A stretch of 64,000 bases of DNA, taken from Saprospiraceae bacterium (GTDB taxonomy: Bacteria > Bacteroidota > Bacteroidia > Chitinophagales > Saprospiraceae). Positions within the stretch are counted from its first letter, which is position 1. Each line of letters starts with the position of its first letter. The position numbers and the translations under genes were made by a program. The notes under the pieces were generated by a model that worked only from the letters and a program-made list of their open reading frames with translations, ran no database searches and had not been told where the DNA came from. Below, in pieces: positions 1 through 9,664 of this stretch. The stretch spans positions 62,001 to 126,000 of the forward strand of contig JAQXDE010000055.1 of assembly GCA_029251525.1 (NCBI GenBank), read 5' to 3'.

Positions 1-2210
1 TAAAAGCAATTCAAAAAGCTTATGCAGGTGATAGGATGGTTGCGGTGTTGTCGCAAAAAGATGCAAAGGTAGAAGATCCAAGTTTTGATGATTTATACCA
101 TACTGGGACGGTAGCAAGGATTATTAAGTTATTAAAAATGCCGGATGGTACGGCTACAGCTATCCTGCAAGGTCGAAAAAGGTTCGCAGTTTCTGAATTG
201 ACAAAAACAACGCCTCACTTGGAAGGACGAATTTCAGTAGTTGCAGATGTGTCTGCAAAAAATGAGTTAGAATTTGATGCAATTATATCTTCAATTAAAG
301 ATATGGCAAAACAAATCATCGAATTGTCTCCACAGATTCCTTCAGAGGCTATGGTGATATTAAAAAATATTAACAAAAATTCTTTTCTCCTCAATTTTAT
401 TGCCTCTAATTTGGGGATTAAAATACCTGCGAAACAGCAAATTTTAGAAACTAATGAGTTGGATACTAGAGCAGAGAGTATTTTGCATCATATGGATAAT
501 GAGTTGCAATTATTGGAACTTAAAGATAAAATCGAAGGCAAAGTTCGAGGTGATATTGAAAAACAACAACGAGATTATTACCTGAATCAACAACTCAAAA
601 CGATTCAAGAAGAGTTAGGTGGAAATCCTCAAGAGGGTGAGTTAAAAGTGATGATGGACAAAGCGGAGACGAAAAAATGGCCAACTACAATAGGTGAAGC
701 TTTCAAAAAAGAAATCACTCGATTGGGGAGAGTAAATCCCCAAGCTGCGGAGTATTCTGTTTTATTTAATTATATCGATTTGTTGTTGGAATTACCATGG
801 AATGAGTTTACGGAGGATAAATTCGATTTAAAAAATGTCAAGAAAGAATTAGACAAAGATCATTTTGGTTTGGAGAAAGTGAAAGATCGAATCTTAGAAC
901 ATTTGGCGGTTTTGAAATTAAAAGGAGACATGAAATCTCCAATTATTTGTTTAGTTGGCCCTCCCGGAGTTGGAAAAACTTCATTGGGGCGATCAATAGC
1001 AAATGCTTTGGGTAGAAAATTCGTTAGAATGTCTTTGGGTGGATTACATGATGAATCAGAAATTAGAGGGCATCGAAAAACGTACATAGGTGCAATGCCA
1101 GGAAGGATTATTCAATCTATTAAAAAAGCAAAAACTTCGAACCCAGTGTTTATCTTAGATGAAATTGACAAAGTGGGGAGAGATCATCGTGGAGATCCAT
1201 CATCAGCATTGCTAGAAGTTTTAGATCCAGAGCAGAATGAAACATTTCAAGACAATTATTTGGATTTGGAATATGACCTGTCCAAAGTTTTGTTCATTGC
1301 AACAGCAAATTCTTTAAGTACGATACAACCAGCTTTATTAGATCGAATGGAAATAATACAGGTGAGTGGATATTCTACAGAGGAAAAAATTCAAATTGCG
1401 AAAAACCATCTAGTACCAAAGCAACGAAAGGCTCATGGACTAAGAGCAAAGAATGTAAAGTTCTCCCAGAAGATTTTAAAGGAAATTATTGAGGGCTACA
1501 CCCGAGAATCTGGGGTTCGGGGTTTAGATCGACAAATTGCTGGAGCAATGAGAGGTATTGCCAAACGAGTGGCAATGGAAGAAAAATACGATGTTAGCTT
1601 AAAATCGGAGATGGTTGTCGAGTTATTAGGGCCAACCAAGTTTTCGAAAGATATGTATAAAGAAGCACATGTAGCGGGAGTGACAGTAGGTTTGGCTTGG
1701 ACGCAAGTAGGAGGAGATATTTTATTTATTGAATCAAGCTTGAGCAAAGGGACTGGTAAGTTAATTTTGACCGGAAACTTAGGTGATGTAATGAAAGAAT
1801 CGGCGACAACTGCTTTAACTTACTTGAAGTCAAACGCAGAGAAGTTTAAAATTGATCCAGAGATTTTTTCCAAAAAAGATGTTCATATCCATGTACCGGA
1901 AGGAGCTATTCCTAAAGATGGCCCTTCAGCAGGTATTACGATGTTGACTGCTTTGGCATCTGCTTTTAATGATAAACCTGTGAAATCTCATTTGGCAATG
2001 ACAGGTGAAATTACTCTACGCGGTAAGGTTTTACCAGTAGGTGGAATCAAAGAAAAAATATTAGCAGCAAATCGAGCGGGAATCAAAGAATTGATTTTAT
2101 GTCAAGTTAATAAGAAGAATGTTGACGAGATAGAAAAAAATTATATCAAAGGATTGAAGTTTCACTATGTTGATAAAATGGATGAAGTTTTGAAAATTGC
2201 ACTCAAATAA
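1..2210 (+). CDS. lon: Lon ATP-dependent protease (5' end outside window)
   Basis: Cytosolic AAA+ serine protease that unfolds and degrades damaged and regulatory proteins. The reading frame is already open at the left edge: codons from base 3 read [11 protein letters not shown] before the first in-frame ATG at 36. That ATG is therefore internal, and part of the N-terminal substrate-binding domain lies outside the window. Visible in order are the rest of the N domain, a coiled segment, the AAA+ module with Walker [10 protein letters not shown] (bases about 960-985) and Walker B FILDEID, and the C-terminal protease domain. The catalytic Ser sits in DGPSAG (about 1918-1935) and the catalytic Lys in GGIKEK. 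No frameshift is seen. A 10-bp hairpin follows the stop. Confidence 0.97.
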   Translation, partial: KAIQKAYAGDRMVAVLSQKDAKVEDPSFDDLYHTGTVARIIKLLKMPDGTATAILQGRKRFAVSELTKTTPHLEGRISVVADVSAKNELEFDAIISSIKDMAKQIIELSPQIPSEAMVILKNINKNSFLLNFIASNLGIKIPAKQQILETNELDTRAESILHHMDNELQLLELKDKIEGKVRGDIEKQQRDYYLNQQLKTIQEELGGNPQEGELKVMMDKAETKKWPTTIGEAFKKEITRLGRVNPQAAEYSVLFNYIDLLLELPWNEFTEDKFDLKNVKKELDKDHFGLEKVKDRILEHLAVLKLKGDMKSPIICLVGPPGVGKTSLGRSIANALGRKFVRMSLGGLHDESEIRGHRKTYIGAMPGRIIQSIKKAKTSNPVFILDEIDKVGRDHRGDPSSALLEVLDPEQNETFQDNYLDLEYDLSKVLFIATANSLSTIQPALLDRMEIIQVSGYSTEEKIQIAKNHLVPKQRKAHGLRAKNVKFSQKILKEIIEGYTRESGVRGLDRQIAGAMRGIAKRVAMEEKYDVSLKSEMVVELLGPTKFSKDMYKEAHVAGVTVGLAWTQVGGDILFIESSLSKGTGKLILTGNLGDVMKESATTALTYLKSNAEKFKIDPEIFSKKDVHIHVPEGAIPKDGPSAGITMLTALASAFNDKPVKSHLAMTGEITLRGKVLPVGGIKEKILAANRAGIKELILCQVNKKNVDEIEKNYIKGLKFHYVDKMDEVLKIALK

Positions 2211-2228
2211 ATTTAGCTGAATGAGGTG

Positions 2229-2258
2229 ATCAGTCTATTAATCTCCTGATAGACTGAT
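2229..2258 (+). terminator. Hairpin after lon
   Basis: A perfect 10-bp stem (2229-2238 with 2249-2258) and a 10-base loop start 19 bases after the lon stop. The following bases are only mildly T-rich, so this may be a weak terminator or an mRNA-end stabiliser. Confidence 0.4.
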
Positions 2259-2447
2259 TGCTTAATTCGTCAATTTAGATTGTTAAATGTCTGTTAAGAG
2301 AAAAAACAGACATGATTTTATCGCGATCCCAACGTTTCCTTCCTGAGTTTTCGTTATCTTTATTAAATAATTAATAGGCCACAATTTTTTAATTGTAAAA
2401 TCAACTAGTCAATGTGTGACTTATTTAAAATAGGTAGAACTCATTGT

Positions 2448-2455
2448 TACATTTG
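2448..2455 (+). promoter_or_regulatory. -7 box TACATTTG upstream of the 2474 gene
   Basis: TACATTTG matches the Bacteroidota -7 consensus TANNTTTG and lies 18 bases before the ATG at 2474. It falls inside the longer frame that could start with TTG at 2444, which argues for the ATG at 2474. I do not see a clear -33 TTTG at the right distance. Confidence 0.4.
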
Positions 2456-2473
2456 AGAAAAGAAAAATTCAAA

Positions 2474-3169
2474 ATGAAATTTAAATATTTAGTTTTTACA
2501 TTTTTAGCTTTTTTGTTGACAAATGAATTGTCAGCTCAATTTGGTAGAGATAGTAGTCTGATTCAACTTTCTGGGATGATATTGGATGGTTCTAATGAGC
2601 AATTAATGCCTATTCCTTACACTAATATCTTTATTAAAGATTCAGGTCGCGGAACCTATTCTGATTTTAGTGGATTCTTTTCCATTGTTGCTGAAAAAGG
2701 AGAGGAAGTTGAGTTTTCTGCGATAGGTTATCAAACTGTTATATTTACAGTCCCTGATACACTAAATGAACAACGATATTCAATAGTTCAATTAATGACA
2801 CAGGATACGATAAATCTTCCAGAGGCTATAGTCTTCCCATGGCCAAGCCGAGAGCATTTTAAACAAGAATTTTTGGCGATGGATGTTACTGCTCAGATGC
2901 AGCAAAGAGCTGTTGCTAGTTTGGCGGAAGATGCATTGGCACGTATGAGAAATACAGTACCAGTTGATGGAAATGAAAGTTCTGACTTTTATCTCCGCCA
3001 GCAAGCTCGAAATTATTATCACGTAGGACAAACTCCTCCGATGAATATTTTTAGTCCTGTGGCTTGGAAGCAATTTTTTGATGCGTGGAAGAAAGGGGAC
3101 TTTAAAAAGAATAAGAAAAAGGAAAAAAAGAAAACAGATACTCCGAAGAATAATGTCCTAGGTTTCTAA
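2474..3169 (+). CDS. Secreted protein with CarboxypepD_reg-like domain
   Basis: 231 residues from the ATG at 2474; the same frame can be extended to a TTG at 2444, but the signal peptide starts at 2474. Residues 1-22 form a hydrophobic signal peptide ending in LSAQ, typical of Bacteroidota exported proteins. Residues about 30-115 resemble a carboxypeptidase-regulatory-like Ig fold (LSGMILDGSNEQ, then IPYTNIFIKDSGRGTYSD, then FSAIGYQTVIF). The remainder has no domain I recognise and ends in a very lysine-rich stretch before the final VLGF. The fold is common in envelope and TonB-linked proteins, but this one has no barrel or plug. Its function is unknown; a periplasmic or surface location is inferred. 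Confidence 0.85.
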   Translation: MKFKYLVFTFLAFLLTNELSAQFGRDSSLIQLSGMILDGSNEQLMPIPYTNIFIKDSGRGTYSDFSGFFSIVAEKGEEVEFSAIGYQTVIFTVPDTLNEQRYSIVQLMTQDTINLPEAIVFPWPSREHFKQEFLAMDVTAQMQQRAVASLAEDALARMRNTVPVDGNESSDFYLRQQARNYYHVGQTPPMNIFSPVAWKQFFDAWKKGDFKKNKKKEKKKTDTPKNNVLGF

Positions 3170-3201
3170 AAATGTTGTCATGCAAAGAGTCAAAAGATAG
3201 A

Positions 3202-3240
3202 AAAAGGGAGTTAGTGCATCATAATGCTAACTCTCTTCTT
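3202..3240. terminator. Bidirectional hairpin between convergent genes
   Basis: A stem of 7 bp plus 3 bp with a small bulge (3208-3234), flanked on the left by an A-run that reads as a U-run on the minus strand, and on the right by a T/C-rich stretch. It sits between the plus gene ending at 3169 and the minus gene ending at 3261. Confidence 0.55.
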
Positions 3241-3260
3241 CTGTCAATAAAATAAGGTAT

Positions 3261-5387
3261 TTATACTTGACCAACTTCCATCAAAGCCATTTTTCTTAAT
3301 CGTTTTGGTACCTGAAATCTTGGTCCTAATTTTTTCTCCAGTAGCTCACACTTTTTGATGAAGTCATTTATTCCATAGTCGGTTACGAACTGGTAAACAC
3401 CTCCTTTAAATGCTGGAAATCCCCATCCAAAAATGCTACCTAAATTACCTTCTTCCTCTGTTTTTATTATTCCCTCTTGCAAGCACCAGAATGCCTCAAT
3501 TACTTGAACAAAAAGTAAACGTTCGATAATTTCATGTTTAGCAACAGAGTTACTGTGAGAAGGGAAGTGGTTGTCCAATTCTTGCCATAATTGTTGAGAA
3601 TCTTTTTGGTAATCATAAAACCCTGCTCGCATTTTTTTACCCTGACGGTTCAAATCCTTTATCATCTTTAATAGGACATCAACAGCTGGGTGCCGAATAT
3701 ATTTTGAACCATAAATTTCAGCAGCTTGATTTTCATATTGTAAAACAATGTTTAGGGATAAATTGTCAGCGAGTGCTAGTGCACCTTTTGGCATTCCTGC
3801 TTGCAAACTCAAATTTTCAATCAAAGCAGGAGCATATCCTTCTTGAAGTAAGGTAATCCCTTCAAGAATAAAAGTATTTTGGACTCTGGCTGCAAAAAAG
3901 CCCCAATTGTCTTTTACAACAATTGGTATTTTTCGAATGGCTTTGATGAAATCAAAAGCCTTTGCTATTGCTTCATTAGAAGTCCTTTTTCCTCTGACAA
4001 CTTCTACCAAAGGAACTTCATCTGCTGGAGCAAAAAAGTGGAGGCCTACAAAATTTTCAGGACGGGCAGACGCTGTTGCTAATTTGGTAATTGGAATCGA
4101 AATGGTATTGGTCGCAAAAATTGAATATTCATCCAGATGCATTTCGGCTTCGCGAGTTACATTGGCTTTGACATTTTGATTTTCAAAGACAGCTTCGATT
4201 ATAATGTCGCAATCTTTAAATTTTGCTGCATTATCAGTTGTATTTATTTTTTTCAAAATTTTAGGGACTTGAAGTGAAGTCAATTTTCCTTTTTCGACCA
4301 TTCTATTTAATTTTTGTTGGCAAAGATCTTTTCCTTTTTCTGCAACTGCTTTAGAAATATCTTTTAAAACGACTTCCATTCGATTCATTAAACAAATAAA
4401 TGCTACACTTGAGCCCATTAAACCTGCTCCAATAATACCCACTTTCTTGACTCGGAATTTCCCGTAACCTTTAGGGCGACTACTACCTTCCTTGATGGCA
4501 TTGAAGTCATACCAAAATGCTTTTATCATATTTTTGGCTTCTCTACTTTTAACTAATTCAGTAAAATATCGACTTTCAATTCGGCAAGCAGTATCAAAAT
4601 CTACTAAAGAGCCTTCAGTTAAAGTATTTAAAATTGCTGCAGGAGCAGGGTAATTATTTTCAGTATCACGCATAAGTTGAGCAGTCAATAATGAAATTCG
4701 TTGACCTAATTCATTGTTTTTTGCTCGACCTCCTGGAATTTTACCATTGTTTGTATCCCAAGTTCTTCGTCCTTCTTGATTTTCCAAAAGCCACTGTTTT
4801 GCAATATATAGCATCTCTTTTTCATCTTTGGCCAAAACATCAACGATCCCTGCTTCTAGTGCTTCTTTTGGTAAAAACCTTTTCCCATCCGCTAAAACAT
4901 GATAAGCTTTTTCTACCCCAAGAGTCCACAACATTCTGATCACACCTCCACCTCCTGGCATAATACCAAGAGTCACTTCAGGATGTCCTAATCTTATTTT
5001 TGGGTTGTCAATCGCAACTCGATAATGGCAAGCCAAGGCTAACTCGAATCCAGTTCCTAAAGCTGAACCATTGATAGCGGCTACTACAGGTACACCCGGA
5101 CTCTCCAAATCTCTGAAAAATTTTTGCATATTTTGAGAGAAATCAAATATGGCCTCAGGGTCGGTTACTTCATGTAAATAATCTAAATCACCGCCAGCTA
5201 AAAAATTATTTTTGGCGGAAGTTATTATGATGCCTCGCAGTGAACCTCTGGCTTTCTCATCTTTAAGGTGTTGCATTACGGGAGTAAATTGTGCACCAAT
5301 CTTATGATTGATAATGTTGATATTTCGTCCTTCCATATCTAACGTAAGGGTGATGATATTATCAATGTCTTTTTTATAGCGAATCAT
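3261..5387 (-). CDS. Enoyl-CoA hydratase / 3-hydroxyacyl-CoA dehydrogenase fusion (FadJ/FadB-like)
   Basis: Two-step beta-oxidation enzyme of 708 residues, close to the length of FadB/FadJ alpha subunits. Residues about 1-200 are a crotonase domain: oxyanion segment NFLAGGDLDYL (61-71), then GTGFELALAC with Glu115 and GHPEVTLGIMPGGGG with Glu137, the pair expected for hydration. The Rossmann NAD site is at about 316-330 (GIIGAGLMGSS). The dehydrogenase motif GLHFFAPADEVPLVEVV follows, then the C-terminal HCDH domains. No thiolase gene lies beside it and both neighbours are unrelated, so the partner must be elsewhere. It could equally be called FadB-like; the choice cannot be made from this window. 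Confidence 0.93.
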   Translation of the reverse strand: MIRYKKDIDNIITLTLDMEGRNINIINHKIGAQFTPVMQHLKDEKARGSLRGIIITSAKNNFLAGGDLDYLHEVTDPEAIFDFSQNMQKFFRDLESPGVPVVAAINGSALGTGFELALACHYRVAIDNPKIRLGHPEVTLGIMPGGGGVIRMLWTLGVEKAYHVLADGKRFLPKEALEAGIVDVLAKDEKEMLYIAKQWLLENQEGRRTWDTNNGKIPGGRAKNNELGQRISLLTAQLMRDTENNYPAPAAILNTLTEGSLVDFDTACRIESRYFTELVKSREAKNMIKAFWYDFNAIKEGSSRPKGYGKFRVKKVGIIGAGLMGSSVAFICLMNRMEVVLKDISKAVAEKGKDLCQQKLNRMVEKGKLTSLQVPKILKKINTTDNAAKFKDCDIIIEAVFENQNVKANVTREAEMHLDEYSIFATNTISIPITKLATASARPENFVGLHFFAPADEVPLVEVVRGKRTSNEAIAKAFDFIKAIRKIPIVVKDNWGFFAARVQNTFILEGITLLQEGYAPALIENLSLQAGMPKGALALADNLSLNIVLQYENQAAEIYGSKYIRHPAVDVLLKMIKDLNRQGKKMRAGFYDYQKDSQQLWQELDNHFPSHSNSVAKHEIIERLLFVQVIEAFWCLQEGIIKTEEEGNLGSIFGWGFPAFKGGVYQFVTDYGINDFIKKCELLEKKLGPRFQVPKRLRKMALMEVGQV

Positions 5388-5808
5388 ATAAATAAGGAAT
5401 TTAGTTTTTTACTTACCAACTTGAGCAACATATTTTTTTAAAACCATAAAATTTATATTTTCAAAATGATGAAAATTAAATTAGGTAGATCAGAAAAACC
5501 TTGAATAAATACTCTTTTAACGAGTGGATACTTTTATTAGGTTTAATTTTTTGCAAAAATAATTATTAAAATGTGCTAAACGAATTTCCAATATTTCAAT
5601 TCATCCTGTTTTTTATAAAATCGGTAGATTAATCCTTCGTAATAGTTAGAGTACTTTTATATTTGTAATAAATAATAATTGAAAAAATTTTACTTATCGT
5701 GGATAAATTATGTGGTCACGTTGAAATCGATCATTAAGAAAAGTTGATTTAAATTTTGTTTTTATTATAGTATTTATCTAAATAATCAAACATGTTAAAA
5801 TATAAATT
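5388..5808. other. Divergent intergenic region with candidate promoters
   Basis: 421 bases between two divergent genes, with no ORF I can support. On the plus strand TATATTTG at 5658-5665 fits the -7 box; TTCG at 5636-5639, 18 bases earlier, is a poor match to the -33 box. On the minus strand TATTTTTG (plus positions 5554-5561) could serve the FadJ-like gene. Both are candidates only. Confidence 0.35.
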
Positions 5809-6186
5809 ATGGCAAAAAGAAAATTACAATTGACTGCGTTCTCACGATTCTTTTTATTTCTAATCATTTTTTTACCTTCTTTATTTTTCGGTGTATCCTA
5901 TTTAAAAGGGGAAGATGGAGTACAAACATTAAAGGATATGGTTGGGGTTGAATCAACTGAATCATCAAATAATGATAATGCAACTTCTGCTTCAAAACCT
6001 TCTTCTGAAATTTTTGTTGAAAGTGATGTGAAAAGGTTACAAGATGAATTGTATGAAAAGGAAAGTCGATTGAAAGATTTATACCAAGAAAATGAATTGT
6101 TGAAAAAACAAGCTGATGATTTAAAATCAGATTTAAAGGAGGTTACTCAGCAATTAGAAAATATAAAACAAGCTATTGGACAATAG
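5809..6186 (+). CDS. Membrane-anchored coiled-coil protein
   Basis: 125 residues, family not recognised. Residues about 12-32 form one hydrophobic transmembrane helix after a basic MAKRK start, suggesting an N-in anchor. Residues 48-65 are a Ser/Asn-rich linker. Residues about 70-122 show heptad-like spacing of Leu/Val with many Lys/Glu (VKRLQDELYEKESRLKDLY), a good coiled-coil candidate. Topology suggests a bitopic protein with a periplasmic coiled coil, a shape shared by FtsB/FtsL-like and scaffold proteins, but I see no sequence motif that identifies it as one. It stands alone between the FadJ-like gene and serA and has its own terminator. Confidence 0.75.
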   Translation: MAKRKLQLTAFSRFFLFLIIFLPSLFFGVSYLKGEDGVQTLKDMVGVESTESSNNDNATSASKPSSEIFVESDVKRLQDELYEKESRLKDLYQENELLKKQADDLKSDLKEVTQQLENIKQAIGQ

Positions 6187-6200
6187 CTCATTTCATTAAA

Positions 6201-6243
6201 GTCAAAACCTTCCAATTGTCAAACTGGAGGGTTTCGACTTTTT
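6201..6243 (+). terminator. Intrinsic terminator after the coiled-coil gene
   Basis: A 10-bp stem (aaaccttcca with tggagggttt, one wobble pair), extended by a 3-bp outer stem across a 1x1 mismatch, followed by five Ts. Confidence 0.75.
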
Positions 6244-6374
6244 ATGTTGATAACTTATTTACCCATCGTAAAACTCCTCTATTTTAAAATTATCTCCATT
6301 GGTTTTCGTATAAAAAATGACGACTTTTGTGAACAATTATAATAACCTATTTTAAAATTCAAAAATCTTTACTG

Positions 6375-7328
6375 ATGATTAAGATACTCGTAAACGATGG
6401 AATTCACCCTGACGGAAAACAAATGATGGAGGCTGCAGGAATCCAGGTGGATACTGACAAAGTAGCTCAAGAAAACCTTCCTAATGTATTACCAAATTAC
6501 GATGCAATCGTAGTTCGAAGTGCAACTAAAGTTAGACAAGCATTAATTGATCAATGTCCAAATCTTAAAGTTATCGCTCGTGGTGGAGTAGGATTGGATA
6601 ATATAGATGTTGATTATGCACGTGGAAAAGATATTCAAGTGATGAATACTCCTTTGGCCTCTTCTCAAGCAGTTGCGGAATTGGCGTTTGGCCACATGTT
6701 TACAGTTGCTCGATCTTTGCATGATGCTAACCGACAAATGCCAACTAAAGGCGATACAGAATTTAAAATATTGAAAAAGGCCTATTCAAAAGGGATTCAA
6801 CTTCGAGGAAAAACCCTTGGAATATTTGGTTTTGGAAATATTGGACAAGAGACAGCACGAATTGGGGTTGCATTAGGAATGAAAGTATTACCAGTTGATC
6901 CAGTAATTAATGAAACTGAAATTGGGGTAAATGTTTTTAATTCTGATGAGGTGAAATTATCGGTAAAATTGAATACTGTAAGTATGGAGGAGATGCTGGC
7001 TAATGCTGACTTTATTTCGTTACATGTTCCATTTATTGGAAAGCCATTTTTCTCAGATGCTGAATTTGCTCAAATGAAAGATGGAGTTGTATTGGTGAAT
7101 TGTGCTCGTGGAGGAACGGTTGATGAAACTGCTCTGTTGAAAGCATTGGAGAGTGGAAAAGTTGCAGCAGCAGGATTAGATGTTTTTGAAAATGAACCAA
7201 CTCCTAGAAAAGAGTTATTAGTACATCCAAGGGTTTCATTGACTCCACATATTGGTGCATCAACAATGCAAGCCCAGGCTAATATTGGTAAAGAATTAGC
7301 AGATCAATTAATTGCATTTTTCAAATAA
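6375..7328 (+). CDS. serA: D-3-phosphoglycerate dehydrogenase, short form
   Basis: Oxidises 3-phosphoglycerate to 3-phosphohydroxypyruvate, the first step of serine synthesis. 317 residues. The NAD-binding Rossmann motif is GFGNIG (152-157), and the catalytic set is Arg245 in NCARGG, Glu274 in FENEP and His292 in TPHIGAS. It ends soon after the catalytic His, so the C-terminal ACT domain that gives serine feedback in longer SerA proteins is absent. It is not next to serC. The family of 2-hydroxyacid dehydrogenases is broad, so the substrate is likely but not proven; glyA at 35.3-36.6 kb would use the serine made. Confidence 0.9.
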   Translation: MIKILVNDGIHPDGKQMMEAAGIQVDTDKVAQENLPNVLPNYDAIVVRSATKVRQALIDQCPNLKVIARGGVGLDNIDVDYARGKDIQVMNTPLASSQAVAELAFGHMFTVARSLHDANRQMPTKGDTEFKILKKAYSKGIQLRGKTLGIFGFGNIGQETARIGVALGMKVLPVDPVINETEIGVNVFNSDEVKLSVKLNTVSMEEMLANADFISLHVPFIGKPFFSDAEFAQMKDGVVLVNCARGGTVDETALLKALESGKVAAAGLDVFENEPTPRKELLVHPRVSLTPHIGASTMQAQANIGKELADQLIAFFK

Positions 7329-7350
7329 AATGTGGTTTAAATATAATTTT

Positions 7351-7387
7351 AAGGTTGTTAGTACAATAAGTATTAACAACCTTTTTT
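7351..7387 (+). terminator. Intrinsic terminator after serA
   Basis: A 14-bp stem (7351-7364 with 7370-7383, one G-U pair), a 5-base loop and a run of Ts. Confidence 0.9.
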
Positions 7388-7564
7388 AATTTTTGGGATT
7401 ATTCTGGTTTTATTCTTTTTAATAAGGATTCAGGTTTTGGATTTATGTCGAACTATAAAATTCTTTACAATTGGTTTTTTTTTATTGGAAATTCTCTCTT
7501 AAATTTTTTGTATAAATTAGCCGTTTATTAAAAGATATTTGTTTAAGTTTCATAAAAAATTGAG

Positions 7565-8107
7565 ATGAGTATTGATAAAAATTTTTTGATGATTGGTCTA
7601 GGGGTTTTGCTCATCTATTTAGGTGCTAAGATTGCATTCTCTTTTCCTTGGTATGAAAGTAATATTCCTATTACTGGACAAAGTCTAGCAGTCTTAGTTG
7701 TAGGATTTGTATTGGGTAGGAAAAGAGGAGTTCTTGTTATGGCAATTTATTTAATTTTAGGCTTAATAGGTTTGCCAGTTTTTGCGAAAGGTGGTTATGG
7801 AATAGAAAGTTTTATGGGGGGGAGCGGAGGATTCTTGTATGGATTTTTAGTAGGAGGTTATTTTTCTGGAGTGTTACAAGAAGAAGGATACGGGAAAAGG
7901 TTTTTACATTGCATATTTTCGATGGCAATAGGAACTATAATAATTTTAGTTTTCGGAATTGCTCAACTTTGCTCTATCTATGGTTTTGAAAAAGCCCTAC
8001 AGTATGGGTTTTTTCCATTTTGGCCAGGAGCAATTGTGAAGATTATATTGGGAGCTATAATCATTTATTATTTTCCTAAAGATTTTTGTTTAGGTAAACG
8101 CCTTTAG
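7565..8107 (+). CDS. bioY: Biotin transporter BioY (ECF S component)
   Basis: 180-residue polytopic membrane protein with about five or six hydrophobic helices. The BioY signature region is clear: PITGQSLAVLVVGFVLGRKR, then LGLIGLPVFAKGGYGIESF followed by GGSGGFLYGFLVGGYFSG. BioY is the biotin-binding S component of an energy-coupling-factor transporter; it can work with a shared ECF module or alone at lower efficiency. No EcfA/EcfT or biotin synthesis gene is adjacent, so it would use a shared module encoded elsewhere or act alone. Its reading frame continues downstream past the stop with only two further stops over about 200 bases (see the remnant entry). Confidence 0.92.
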   Translation: MSIDKNFLMIGLGVLLIYLGAKIAFSFPWYESNIPITGQSLAVLVVGFVLGRKRGVLVMAIYLILGLIGLPVFAKGGYGIESFMGGSGGFLYGFLVGGYFSGVLQEEGYGKRFLHCIFSMAIGTIIILVFGIAQLCSIYGFEKALQYGFFPFWPGAIVKIILGAIIIYYFPKDFCLGKRL

Positions 8108-8393
8108 TATTACTCTTTGAGAATAAGTACAGGACAAAGATTGTTTATCAAAGTATCAGCAATTCATAGTTTTGAGCTCTCCCTTTTTGGATGCTGTTTA
8201 GATATTGTATAAGCAGTAGTGGAATTAAGATATGAATAGTTTGTGATGACTGTCTTTTGGACGATTGTAACTGGTGCTGACCCTATTGAGTTGATGAAAG
8301 GAATGAAAGGACAAATTCGTCTTTTCCATCGAAAATGGAAATCAATCAAATGTAATGGATACTGAAGATGAAATAGAGGAAGCTTATAAATAA
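8108..8393 (+). pseudogene. Possible decayed coding remnant after bioY
   Basis: Between bioY and the XdhC-type gene there is no intact gene. One frame reads LRISTGQRLFIKVSAIHSFE and continues through TAA and TAG to MTVFWTIVTGADPIELMKGM (8246-8305). A +1 shift near 8311 then continues as DKFVFSIENGNQSNVMDTED and ends at a TAA (8391-8393). The texture looks like real protein broken by two stops and one frameshift. I do not recognise the family and there is no start codon. The rest, 8394-8577, is AT-rich and empty. Confidence 0.25.
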
Positions 8394-8577
8394 TTACGGA
8401 ATGGGATAGTGATTATCAGGTATATTGTAAATTTTGCCTAAGAAACTGGAGTATAAAATTGTTTTATAAAATAAGATTATTCGATCGATCCAATAGTGAG
8501 TTCGAAGACGAGTGTTGATTAAAAAAAAAATAGGCAAAAAAATAGACTCATTAGGTCAAATTTTTTGTAAAATTTAT

Positions 8578-9606
8578 TTACAAAAAATCATTCTTTACTT
8601 GAATTACTTCACTCATGATACTTAACGCAATTTCCTTAGGGGTTTTTGCTTTTATATTTATTCCAACTGGAGAATTAATTTTTTTAATTTCTTCCTCAGA
8701 GAACCCTTTTCCTACTAACCTACTCACTCGTTTTGCATGAGTTTTTCGACTTCCTAAAGCACCGATATAACCAATATTAGAGCGAAGTAGAATTTCTAAA
8801 GCATTATCATCTATTTTTGGATCGTGCGATAAGATGACAGCGTAAGTAAAAGCATCTAATTTGAATTGGTATAAAATCTCTGAAGGATATTTTTCAAAAA
8901 TGAAATCAGGTTGAATATTAAATTGTGTTTTATTGGTGAAAATTCCACGAGGGTCGATGACAATAGTTTGGAAGTTATAAATCTTAGCTAATTGAACTAA
9001 GTCAACTGTGATGTGAGCTGCTCCTATGATTAACATTTGGCTTCTTCGAGGAAAAACCTGAGCAAAATATTTGATTTCTTCAATTTCTATAATTTGATTT
9101 TTTCTTTCTTGAAATGCTCGGAGACCCTGTTTTCTTAGAAGGATACTTACATTTTTTCCAATCATCATTTCATCAGGGGAAATTAAAGCGTGGTGAGTAT
9201 TTCCATTTTTCAATCGAGTCATCAAAACACAACCTTGATTGTTTTCCAGACAATTTTCTAGTTTTTTCCATATCAATCCTTCATGTGCATTAGATCCTAA
9301 AAAGGGTTCAACATATACTTCTATTTTTCCTCCACAACTCAATCCAACTTCCCAGGCTTCATCATTTGTTATTCCAAATGAAAGTAGTTTTCCTTCTCCA
9401 CTTTTTAAGAGAGATAAGGCTGATTTTAAAACGGCTGCTTCAACACATCCCCCACTTACTGAGCCTGCTATTTCTGCATCTTCAGAGATAATCATTGAAG
9501 AGCCTACTGGTCGTGGAGAAGAACCCCAAGTTTTAGTAACGGTTGCAATAGCAAATTTTTTATTGATTGATTTCCACTCTTGTATTTTTTTTAATAAATC
9601 TTTCAT
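8578..9606 (-). CDS. XdhC/CoxI-family protein (molybdoenzyme maturation)
   Basis: 342 residues from the ATG at 9606; the longer frame to 9675 would overlap the divergent gene and lacks family similarity. XdhC/CoxI proteins bind molybdenum cofactor and help insert the sulfurated form into xanthine dehydrogenase-type enzymes. The N-terminal domain has the typical TVTKTWGSSPRPVGSSMII, SVSGGCVEAAV and LSCGGKIEVYVEP motifs. The C-terminal Rossmann-like domain reads LIIGAAHITVDLVQLAKIY, with ALGSRKTHAKR later. No molybdoenzyme subunit is adjacent, so its client must be encoded elsewhere. The MOSC protein at 58.3 kb is the only other molybdenum-linked family in the window. Confidence 0.88.
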   Translation of the reverse strand: MKDLLKKIQEWKSINKKFAIATVTKTWGSSPRPVGSSMIISEDAEIAGSVSGGCVEAAVLKSALSLLKSGEGKLLSFGITNDEAWEVGLSCGGKIEVYVEPFLGSNAHEGLIWKKLENCLENNQGCVLMTRLKNGNTHHALISPDEMMIGKNVSILLRKQGLRAFQERKNQIIEIEEIKYFAQVFPRRSQMLIIGAAHITVDLVQLAKIYNFQTIVIDPRGIFTNKTQFNIQPDFIFEKYPSEILYQFKLDAFTYAVILSHDPKIDDNALEILLRSNIGYIGALGSRKTHAKRVSRLVGKGFSEEEIKKINSPVGINIKAKTPKEIALSIMSEVIQVKNDFL

Positions 9607-9664
9607 ATTATTGTTTAGTGAAAAAGTTTTTTTGAAAAAAGAATAAGTGCAACTTACCGATTTT

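Noticed and set aside
9239-9646. 135-codon plus-strand frame over the XdhC-type gene
   Set aside because: Shadow of a well-supported gene; no family texture.
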